DNA of 7,739 nucleotides from DASYSA01 sp036003885 (lineage in GTDB: Bacteria; Acidobacteriota; Blastocatellia; UBA7656). Location: positions 1 to 7,739 of the forward strand of contig DASYSA010000703.1 in the NCBI GenBank assembly GCA_036003885.1. The letters are read 5' to 3'. The notes under the pieces were generated by a model, which saw nothing but the letters and a program-made list of their open reading frames with translations, did not search any database and was not told where the DNA came from. Positions 1 through 5,754 of this stretch are shown here, piece after piece (the stretch's first letter is position 1; each line of letters begins with the position of its first letter). Made by a program: the position numbers and the translations under genes.

Positions 1-1
1 C

Positions 2-408
2 GGGGATAACAACACCCTGCTCGGCTACAACACGAAGGTCAAGTCGGGGGTTAGCAACTCGACTGCGATCGGGTCGGGCGCAAGTTCAACCACGAGTAAC
101 ACGGTCGTGCTCGGCACCGATCAGGAGATCGTCATCGTCCCCGGCAAGTTAGAAGTGGATACCCTTGGCGTCGCCGGCAATCAGCAGTTGTGCCTGAACA
201 AGCAGAATCGTCTCGCTCCCTGCTCATCGAGCTGCGTTACAAGACCGACCTTCGTCCATTCCTCGAAGGCATGTCGATCATCAATCGCCTGCAGCCCGTC
301 AGCTTCACCTGGAAAGACGGCGGCATGCGCGATCTCGGCTTCGGCGCAGAGGACGTGGAGAAAATCGAACCGCTACTAGTAAATTAGAACGCACAAGGAC
401 TGGTTGAA
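2..408 (+). pseudogene. Broken YadA-head / S74 chaperone-type surface (tail-fibre-domain) protein, 3' part
   Basis: The gene enters from the left edge in the frame beginning at base 2. That frame reads GDNNTLLGYNTKVKSG, then NSTAIGSGA and NTVVLGT, which are YadA-like head repeats. It continues to NRLAPCSSS, the usual entry to an S74-type intramolecular chaperone domain. After the Ser codon at 230-232 the homology jumps to the frame starting at 232 (LRYKTDLRPFLEGMS, then FTWKDGGMRDLGFGAEDVEKIEPLLV). This fits the loss of one base, because SSSLRYKT is the normal family reading. The second frame then meets TAG at 385-387, where the family normally has Tyr (LLVTYN), and resumes as NAQGLVE up to base 408. 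Nothing chaperone-like follows, so the final 50 or more residues are gone. In intact relatives this domain trimerises and folds surface fibres. Two separate lesions plus truncation argue for a true pseudogene. Start and upstream domains lie outside the window. Confidence 0.8.
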
Positions 409-785
409 GCTAGCTTTCCGTTCCTGATGGAGTCAAAAGCAATCTGTTTCCCATCAGGAGACCAATCAGGACGGCCGTTGTCCCCATCGAAGGTGAGTTG
501 TTTGTTGTTCGTCCCATCGGATGTGATGCTGAAAATCTGAAGCTTACCGTTTTGGTCCCTCAGTGTCAGGGTGATTAAACCACCAATGACGCCTATTGGA
601 GTGGACGGCCCAGCGGGAATCCGTTTGGGCATCCACGCGCCTTCGTTGATCGGTTGAGGCGTCGGGCCGGCGCCTGTGGAATCAATGATCAAGGCGCCCG
701 CGCGAGAGGGCGCGATCGGAAGCCAAGCCGCGGGAAGCACAAGACTGATCACGAGGATCATCGGGAACAACTTTGACACGCTCAT
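384..785 (-). CDS. C-terminally truncated TolB/PD40 (WD40-like) beta-propeller protein, secreted
   Basis: The reading frame has 133 codons. I chose the ATG at 785 because it starts a clean signal peptide (MSVSKLFPMILVISLVLPAAW, ending near SRAGA) and has GGAG just upstream, although only 2 nt away. A start at 887 would add 34 Arg/Ala-rich residues that are another gene's codons read out of frame. The mature part has a half-blade (LRDQNGKLQIFSITSDGTNNKQLTF) followed by the hallmark PD40 motif GRPDWSPDGKQIAFDS near residues 104-119. Intact relatives go on with IYVMNADG and several more blades. Here, after NGKL, eight unrelated residues (ASTSPCAF) lead to TAA, and those codons are the antisense of the neighbouring S74-type remnant. 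An intact propeller would be periplasmic or extracellular and would mediate protein-protein contacts. This product has less than one full blade and is probably non-functional. The start codon overlaps the stop of the upstream Spy-like fragment (ATGA). Confidence 0.65.
   Translation of the reverse strand: MSVSKLFPMILVISLVLPAAWLPIAPSRAGALIIDSTGAGPTPQPINEGAWMPKRIPAGPSTPIGVIGGLITLTLRDQNGKLQIFSITSDGTNNKQLTFDGDNGRPDWSPDGKQIAFDSIRNGKLASTSPCAF
407..416. repeat. Palindrome aagctagctt at the junction of two truncated genes
   Basis: This is a perfect 10-bp palindrome. The plus-strand S74-type reading stops resembling its family after GLVE (ending at 408). The minus-strand TolB-like reading stops after NGKL, whose last codon is 413-411. 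The join therefore lies within or next to the palindrome. What caused it (illegitimate recombination, a deletion, or an assembly join) cannot be told from the sequence. Confidence 0.5.
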
Positions 786-877
786 TTCTCCGTTGTTTTG
801 GCCGCGATCTCTCGCAGCTGCTCTTGCTGCTCCGGTGTTAACTTGTTCTTGACGCGAATGAGCAGCTCGATCTGCAT
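782..877 (-). pseudogene. C-terminal remnant of a Spy/LTxxQ-like periplasmic heavy-metal-sensor protein
   Basis: This short frame reads MQIELLIRVKNKLTP, then EQQEQLREIAAKTTEK. It has the K-x-x-LTPEQQxxL pattern of the Spy/CpxP/ZraP-like periplasmic family (LTxxQ motif), in which it forms the last helix. Family members are usually about 150-180 residues with a signal peptide, but only 31 residues are visible. A TGA at 886-884 closes the frame just upstream. A second frame starting at ATG 903 reads MDRQENER and would join it after a one-base shift, so the gene may be frameshifted as well as truncated. The TGA stop (784-782) overlaps the ATG of the TolB-like gene, a typical translational-coupling arrangement, so the two probably formed an operon. 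A functional microprotein is possible but I see no Shine-Dalgarno for ATG 877. Confidence 0.5.
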
Positions 878-1039
878 GCGCGTTCATTTTCCTGTCTGTC
901 CATGAAATTAGTCGTTTGGACCGGGCAAGTATATGACTGACTTTCCGCTTTAATGTGAACGCTGATCGAGAAGAATGGGTAGCGGCAGCAGCCGTGCGAA
1001 AAGTTACTCTAAAGGGGTAAACCCAATGCTGCTGAATAC

Positions 1040-1450
1040 CTATCCTGCGAGTTGCCGCTGGTAGTCGAGGCTGTCAAAGTGGCCTCGTGAATGGGCGATG
1101 AGACCGTTAGCGCCAATCAGCCAGATCTCGAAGCCGCTGATACGCACCGCACGTCCAGTCCCACCCGGCCCGGTATTCGTACCCGTCAGCGTCCAATGAT
1201 AAATGACTCCTTCATCTTCAGGGCGCAGCTCATCCAGAAAGACTTGCAAATCGGGGAAGGTGGTCATGAATTCCTGCGCGACGGCCGTGATAGCTTCACG
1301 GCCCACCGCCGGGGCCGCATCGTTGACGCTGAGCGAGCCTTCTACTGCATAGAACAAAGCCACACGCGCCGCGTCCCGGCTACACCACGCGGCGGTATAG
1401 GCTTCGGCGAAGCTGCGAAAACGGGCTGAATCCTCCGCTGTATTCGTCAT
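1040..1450 (-). CDS. SnoaL-like / NTF2-fold (nuclear transport factor 2 family) protein
   Basis: The protein has 136 residues, the normal length for a single SnoaL/NTF2-like cone-shaped domain. Helix 1 (FRSFAEAYTAAWCSRD, 11-26) is followed by the loop with VGREAI (49-54), the TFPDLQ segment (65-69) and the strand block YHWTLTGTNTGPGGTGR (84-100) with ISGFEIWLI. It ends in an Arg/His-rich strand (HSRGHFDSLDY, 120-130). The tG(T/t)n-GPGGTGR pattern with a terminal D is characteristic of the polyketide-cyclase-like SnoaL branch. There is no signal peptide, so it is cytoplasmic. Members include cyclases, isomerases, dehydratases and non-catalytic ligand-binding proteins, so no substrate can be assigned. 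ATG 1450 is preceded by GGGGGATAAGGT, which provides a Shine-Dalgarno. It is divergent from the TIM-barrel gene, so any functional link would depend on a shared promoter region. Confidence 0.85.
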   Translation of the reverse strand: MTNTAEDSARFRSFAEAYTAAWCSRDAARVALFYAVEGSLSVNDAAPAVGREAITAVAQEFMTTFPDLQVFLDELRPEDEGVIYHWTLTGTNTGPGGTGRAVRISGFEIWLIGANGLIAHSRGHFDSLDYQRQLAG

Positions 1451-1476
1451 ACCTTATCCCCCTACTTTATTTGCCT

Positions 1477-1487
1477 CTATTCAATAG
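1477..1487. promoter_or_regulatory. Possible operator palindrome in divergent intergenic region
   Basis: CTATT-C-AATAG is an 11-bp near-perfect inverted repeat in the gap between the divergent NTF2-fold gene (ATG 1450) and the TIM-barrel gene. It lies about 27 nt upstream of the NTF2 gene's start, where a repressor would block transcription. It is short and AT-rich, and I see no convincing -35/-10 pair, so it may be chance. Confidence 0.2.
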
Positions 1488-1629
1488 GATACTGCAACCG
1501 ATGCACCTGACCAGACCAGCAAAAGCCGCGTAGGAGATCCATTTTGACATGATCGCGTTCAAGGTAGTAATCTCGCAGGCACTCAAGATCACCACGAGGA
1601 TTCAACAAGCAAACGGGAGTCTGCTAACC

Positions 1630-2667
1630 ATGGTGATGAGCCGAAGAGAATTCGTGGGGGCGCTCGGCGCAGCGGCTGGCCTGTTACACCCAAAGGCGTC
1701 GGCAAAGCCGGTGTTGCCTGGGAGGAGGTTGAATATGAAGGTCGGCTTGTACAGCATTAGCTTCTTAGGGAAATGGTACCGCGGCGAGGCGCTTACCCTG
1801 GAAGAGTTGATCAAGCGCGCGAAGAAATATGGCTACGATGGCGTAGAGGTTGACGGCAAGCGTCCACATGGTAATCCGCTCGACATGCCCAGGAGCCGTT
1901 GCCGCGAGCTAAGGTCCATCGCCGCTGGAGAAGGGATCGAGATCTACGGCGTGGCGGCAAACAATGATTTTACCAGTCCGATTCCTGAACATCGGGAATG
2001 TCAGATTCTTTACGTCCGCGAACTTATTCACATGACTTCAGACCTGGGTGCCAGGACCTTGCGAGTCTTCCTGGCCTGGCCGGGCGTTACTGAGGAGCAG
2101 GGAGTCGCGTCTTATGGAATCGCGGTCCCCCGGTGGGAGGCGTTCCGCCAGGGTTTTTCAGATCAACAAGTCTGGGATTGGTGTCGCGAAGGGCTGGTGG
2201 AATGCGCACGGTATGCGGGCGACGCGGGCATCACGCTGGCTTTGCAAAACCATAAGCCGGTCATCAAGACCCATCACGACGTGTTGCGGATGGTGCACGA
2301 AGTGAGCTCACCTCATTTGAAGGTTTCGCTAGACGCGCCCATCATGCCGGTCAAGACGCCGGAGTATATACGCCAGGCGGCGCTTGATGTCGGCCCCCTG
2401 CAGGTTCTCTCTCATTTCGGCGGCGAGTATGAGCGCGGTGCCGATGGCAAGGTAGAGTGCTCACCTACATACAAGCCGGGCGCAGATTTCTACGTGCCCT
2501 TTATTCGGGCTATGAACGAGATTGGATATAGTGGCTATATCGGCTACGAGTTGTGTCATAGTCTGCCAGTGGTGAACGGTAAAACGGTTGGAATCGAATT
2601 CGCGGAAAAGAATGCTCATCTTGCCGCGGAGTTCATGCGCAACCTCATCAGGTCGCAAGTGGAATAA
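1630..2667 (+). CDS. Tat-exported sugar isomerase/epimerase-type TIM-barrel protein (AP_endonuc_2 fold)
   Basis: The preferred start, ATG 1630, gives 345 residues. GGGAG lies 10 nt upstream, and the start yields a compact twin-arginine signal (SRREFVG, then GALGAAAGLL, with an ASA cleavage site near residue 25). An in-frame ATG at 1549 has AGGAG 12 nt away but would put 27 extra residues before the Tat motif. The mature part is a xylose-isomerase-like barrel: KVGLYSISF (strand 1), YDGVEVDG (about 68-75), LGARTLRVFLAW (strand 4), ITLALQNHKP (strand 5), LKVSLDAP (strand 6), VLSHFGG (strand 7) and YIGYELCHS (strand 8). Expected metal ligands on strands 5-8 are Q206, D235, H262 and E307. The first is usually Glu in D-tagatose 3-epimerase-type enzymes. 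Export suggests an unphosphorylated substrate. The same-strand DUF1080 gene 158 nt downstream suggests work on 3-keto sugars or glycosides (lyase or isomerase), which is inferred. Confidence 0.88.
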   Translation: MVMSRREFVGALGAAAGLLHPKASAKPVLPGRRLNMKVGLYSISFLGKWYRGEALTLEELIKRAKKYGYDGVEVDGKRPHGNPLDMPRSRCRELRSIAAGEGIEIYGVAANNDFTSPIPEHRECQILYVRELIHMTSDLGARTLRVFLAWPGVTEEQGVASYGIAVPRWEAFRQGFSDQQVWDWCREGLVECARYAGDAGITLALQNHKPVIKTHHDVLRMVHEVSSPHLKVSLDAPIMPVKTPEYIRQAALDVGPLQVLSHFGGEYERGADGKVECSPTYKPGADFYVPFIRAMNEIGYSGYIGYELCHSLPVVNGKTVGIEFAEKNAHLAAEFMRNLIRSQVE

Positions 2668-2811
2668 GCCGTCCGGGGAATGGCTGCAGGCTTAAGTCAA
2701 TCGGACAGGTGCATTTCCAGATCACAAGCTATCTGACACCGGAGACAAACTCAGAACGCGTGGTACAACTCTTGATTGAACCCCAAGGTCCTTCGCAATC
2801 TGAGAGTCTAA

Positions 2812-2818
2812 AGAGGAG
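2812..2818 (+). promoter_or_regulatory. Shine-Dalgarno deciding the DUF1080 start
   Basis: AGAGGAG lies 7 nt before ATG 2826. It is by far the best ribosome-binding site in this stretch, and it rules against the GTG at 2709 that would add 39 residues ahead of the signal peptide. Confidence 0.75.
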
Positions 2819-2825
2819 TTCAGTT

Positions 2826-3584
2826 ATGGCCAAAAAAGCAGCGAGTATACTCTTTTGTTTGACCAGTATCGGCACATTTGTTTGGACACAAGGAAGCGCA
2901 TATGGAGTTCAAGCCCCGGCTGGATTCGTCTCGATTTTTAACGGCCGCGACCTGACGGGCTGGAAAGTTCCTGAAGGAGATAACGGTCACTGGAAAGTTG
3001 CGAGTGGCGTTATAGACTACGATGCTGAGAGCGAGGCTCAGCAAAATAAGAACCTCTGGACCGAGCGCGAGTATTCGGACTTCGTCTTGCAAGTAGACTG
3101 GCGTCTCAAGGACACCCCGTACATCAATCCAAACGTTCCGATCATCCTCTCGAGCGGGTTGCATAAAAAGGACAGCCAGGGGAAGGAGATGACTATGGCG
3201 TTGCCGGACGCTGATTCCGGTATTTTACTGCGCGGCCAGGCTAAATCGCAGGTGAATATATGGAATTGGCCCACTGGTAGCGGAGAGGTCTATGGTTACC
3301 GAATGGACAAGAACATGTCGCCTGAAGTCAGGGCTGCCGTCACACCTAAAGAGAATGCTGATAAAAACATCGGTGAGTGGAACAGTTTTGTGATAACACT
3401 TCGAGGTGATCGATTGACAGTGGTGCTTAATGGCCACACCGTAATAGAAAATGCCCAGCTCCCCGGAGTCCCTCCGCGCGGAAGGATCGGCTTACAGCAT
3501 CATGGCGAGAAGAAAGATGGCAAGTGGGTCGGTCCGCCATCTCTGGTGCAGTTCAGAAACATCTACATCAAAGAGCTCAAGTAG
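2826..3584 (+). CDS. Secreted DUF1080 protein, 3-keto-disaccharide hydrolase family
   Basis: The protein has 252 residues. It begins with a Sec signal peptide (basic MAKK, hydrophobic ASILFCLTSIGTFVW, cleavage near residue 25-30), and no lipobox surrounds the Cys. The rest matches the DUF1080 beta-sandwich in order: FVSIFNGRDLTGW (about 34-46), HWKVASGVIDY, LWTEREYSDFVLQVDWRLK (78-96), ADSGILLRG, the Q/N-rich loop with GEVYGYR, GEWNSFVITLRGDRLTVVLNG, then RGRIGLQHHG and the closing FRNIYIKEL. Known members hydrolyse 3-keto-glycosides or 3-keto-disaccharides, usually outside the cytoplasm, after a dehydrogenase has oxidised the sugar at C3. Here it follows a Tat-exported TIM-barrel protein on the same strand, which fits a two-enzyme extracytoplasmic step. 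No C3 dehydrogenase (GMC type or Gfo/Idh/MocA type) is in the window. The 158-nt gap upstream holds no clear hairpin, so the two genes may or may not share a transcript. Codons appear richer in A/T third bases than those of the minus-strand genes. Confidence 0.9.
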   Translation: MAKKAASILFCLTSIGTFVWTQGSAYGVQAPAGFVSIFNGRDLTGWKVPEGDNGHWKVASGVIDYDAESEAQQNKNLWTEREYSDFVLQVDWRLKDTPYINPNVPIILSSGLHKKDSQGKEMTMALPDADSGILLRGQAKSQVNIWNWPTGSGEVYGYRMDKNMSPEVRAAVTPKENADKNIGEWNSFVITLRGDRLTVVLNGHTVIENAQLPGVPPRGRIGLQHHGEKKDGKWVGPPSLVQFRNIYIKELK

Positions 3585-3649
3585 GCTCATTGGCTGAGGG
3601 AAAGAGATCTACGAGAATCAGACCGACAATGCTATCAGTACATGTCGCT

Positions 3650-5647
3650 CTAATAACTCGAGCTGAAATGCAATAAATTGCCCGCAAAGGCGAACCACAG
3701 GAGGCCGAGGCACACCAGCACAAAGAGGGTGGCTTGTAGCTTGCCCCAGATTCTTCTCTCCCGATTCCCCCAGGACTGGATCGCGTTATAGAGCACCACC
3801 AGGGTTCCAGTCGCTCCCAAAACGCCAATGATCTGTATGAGGTGAAACCATATATTTCCGCGATCACTAAAGACTTCGAGATGCGACTCCCCGTAAACGA
3901 CGAGACAGATCAACGCCACAATAAAGACCAGATCCAACGCAAAAACGATCCGCACAGTTGTACGCAAGCGCCGTTCGATTGGCGTCAGCGTCAGCCTGTG
4001 GCCGTAATGTCTCCGCACAAACCACGCGACCGGCCACAGCATAAGTGTCAGCAGCATGATCAAAAGCGAAATACCAATTACCGGCAAAAGAGCCGTATTG
4101 TTCTCGAATAATCCAGCTCGTTGACCGACAAAAAACGGGTAGGGCAAGATCAACTGCATGCGGCCATTCTGATCCGGTTTGAAGACCAGTTTGTCCTGCC
4201 CGTTCTCCTCGGTAAATGTCATTGGAGCCACTTCCCGCCATCGCTTGGGCTTCCCATTCGAGCCTGTCAACTGAGCGATCTCTATCGCTCCGTCTTCAAC
4301 CGCTGAGACACTGAATTCTCCGATCAGTGTTAACGCCTTCAAGAACGAGGTTTCACTCCGGCGGCTTAGCATATATGTGCCGCTGACCGCTTTGGCATTT
4401 TCTTTCGCACTGGCTAGCGTCGGCATATCCGGGGCGGTGTAAGGGAAATAACGATCAAGGAGCGCTTCCCACAGCATCGTTCGGGGCAATGGGTTTCCGC
4501 GCCCCAGGCTGTTGTGCGAAACAAAAAAACCAACGCCCGCGTCAGGAATCAGGTGCAGGTCGCTATGGAAACAGACGGTATCTCCGCCATGTCCGATAAT
4601 CCGGCGTCCGTTACGCGATTCTTCGTAGAAGCCGTAACACATCCCGTTTGCGGCCGGGTCTAAAGCGAATAGTCTGCTGTGCATGAGACGCGCCGTCTCC
4701 GGGCGAAGAATCCGCGCGTCACCCAGTTGTCCGTCCTGGAGATGCGCGAGCATGAAGCGAGTCATATCGGCGGCGGTGCTGCTCAGGCTTCCGGCTGGAA
4801 AAGGTGTGATCATTTCAAACGGCTTCGGCCCATCGGAAGCCAGTTGATAACCGTTAGACATATTTGGAGCCAGTGCTGATGGTAAGGGCTGAGTGAAAGT
4901 TGAATGAGTCATGCCCAGCGGCTTGAAAATGTTCTCTTCGACATATTGATCGAACGGAAGACCCGACACACGCTCCACGATATATCCGGCGAGCGCCGCC
5001 CCGTAGTTTGAGTAGGCCGGCAAGGTTCCTGGAGGATATATGCGCGTCGGGATGTGGGTCTTCAAGTATTCGCCGAGATTGGGGCTTTCGGAATCAGTTC
5101 TAAACAGGTCTTTTATTTGCTCCTCAAATCCGGGCGTGTGCGCCAGCAAGTTCTTGAGCGAAATCGGCTGCCCAAAGGCATCTGGGATATTGAAGTCGAG
5201 GTAACCGTTCACGTCGCGGTCGAGGTCGAGCTTGCCCTGTTCGAACAACTGCATTACCGCCGTCCAGGTAAGCAGCTTGGACACGGAGCCCGGTCGAAAC
5301 AATGTCTCCTCGGCTGAGACGGGCTTTTTCTTTTCAATATCTGCGTAACCGTATCCTTTGGCAAACAAGAGCTTTCCATCCTTGACGATGGCGATGGTCG
5401 CACCCGCAATGTCATTTTGCGCAAGTTGCAGCGGAACGACTCCGTCAAGAAAAGCCTCCACATCCGTTGCCGTCAGCTCGTGACCGCCGGAAGGAATTCT
5501 CTCAGCCTGCAATGGCTCGGTTCCTCCCTTGGCAGGAACCTTGCGCAAGTTTGGCGCCTGGCCCCACGCGTACGAGCATAGGATCAAAGCGAGCATAATA
5601 AGAGCCGTCAATTCTCTCACGATTCGGATTCCCATATTGGAGTGCAT
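3650..5647 (-). CDS. Class-C beta-lactamase-fold serine hydrolase with C-terminal membrane domain
   Basis: From ATG 5647 the protein has 665 residues. GTG 5662 and ATG 5635 are possible alternatives, and none has a strong Shine-Dalgarno. A signal peptide (IRIVRELTALIMLALILCSYAWG) precedes a full PF00144 domain of roughly residues 65-405. This shows the three catalytic motifs: S-V-S-K (S121 nucleophile, K124) in FRPGSVSKLL, Y-S-N (Y212, N214), and H-G-G (353-355) in IIGHGGDT, the counterpart of KTG. A beta-rich segment follows (about 415-510; GTYML, FSVSAVEDGAIEI, LVFKP). Four hydrophobic helices close the protein (about 519-543, 567-585, 600-622, 637-655). The hydrolase domain therefore faces the periplasm and is anchored by its tail. 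Relatives include D-aminopeptidases, DD-peptidases and esterases, so the substrate is open. It is convergent with the DUF1080 gene (65 nt, no clear terminator) and lies about 107 nt downstream of the RpiR-type gene on the same strand, as a possible operon member or a separate unit. Confidence 0.9.
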   Translation of the reverse strand: MHSNMGIRIVRELTALIMLALILCSYAWGQAPNLRKVPAKGGTEPLQAERIPSGGHELTATDVEAFLDGVVPLQLAQNDIAGATIAIVKDGKLLFAKGYGYADIEKKKPVSAEETLFRPGSVSKLLTWTAVMQLFEQGKLDLDRDVNGYLDFNIPDAFGQPISLKNLLAHTPGFEEQIKDLFRTDSESPNLGEYLKTHIPTRIYPPGTLPAYSNYGAALAGYIVERVSGLPFDQYVEENIFKPLGMTHSTFTQPLPSALAPNMSNGYQLASDGPKPFEMITPFPAGSLSSTAADMTRFMLAHLQDGQLGDARILRPETARLMHSRLFALDPAANGMCYGFYEESRNGRRIIGHGGDTVCFHSDLHLIPDAGVGFFVSHNSLGRGNPLPRTMLWEALLDRYFPYTAPDMPTLASAKENAKAVSGTYMLSRRSETSFLKALTLIGEFSVSAVEDGAIEIAQLTGSNGKPKRWREVAPMTFTEENGQDKLVFKPDQNGRMQLILPYPFFVGQRAGLFENNTALLPVIGISLLIMLLTLMLWPVAWFVRRHYGHRLTLTPIERRLRTTVRIVFALDLVFIVALICLVVYGESHLEVFSDRGNIWFHLIQIIGVLGATGTLVVLYNAIQSWGNRERRIWGKLQATLFVLVCLGLLWFAFAGNLLHFSSSY

Positions 5648-5754
5648 GTTCAGATATACCACCAGGCACTCGCCGACACTGGATCCGAGATACTGTTCCT
5701 GCTGGAGCCCAATGAATCTGCAGCAATTGAATCGAACGGACTGACCTAACAGGT

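Noticed and set aside
225..240. Programmed -1 ribosomal frameshift in the S74-type gene
   Set aside because: There is no slippery heptamer (X XXY YYZ) or downstream stem at tcatcgagctgcg, and a nonsense codon follows at 385, so mutation or sequencing error is simpler.
786..887. N-terminal extension of the TolB-like protein from ATG 887
   Set aside because: The extra residues are the Spy-like gene read out of frame. The signal peptide starts at ATG 785.
888..1039. Further gene or Spy-like coding sequence in the gap
   Set aside because: Reading the minus strand in each frame gave stops and no LTxxQ-type or signal-peptide pattern. I see nothing to annotate there.
1091..1429. 112-codon open frame on the plus strand
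   Set aside because: It is antisense to the NTF2-fold gene, which has clear family motifs and a ribosome-binding site. This frame has neither.
1549..1629. N-terminal extension of the TIM-barrel protein from ATG 1549
   Set aside because: It would bury the twin-arginine motif 30 residues in. GGGAG before ATG 1630 gives a normal Tat signal. Not fully excluded, since AGGAG lies 12 nt before 1549.
2668..2825. Promoter or terminator between the TIM-barrel and DUF1080 genes
   Set aside because: A gtccg/cggac pair has a loop of over 25 nt, and TTGATT with CAATCT at 18-nt spacing is a poor -35/-10. Neither is supportable.
3585..3649. Bidirectional terminator between the convergent DUF1080 and serine-hydrolase genes
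   Set aside because: Only a 4-bp stem (ctca-ttggc-tgag) with no T-run is visible, which is too weak to call.
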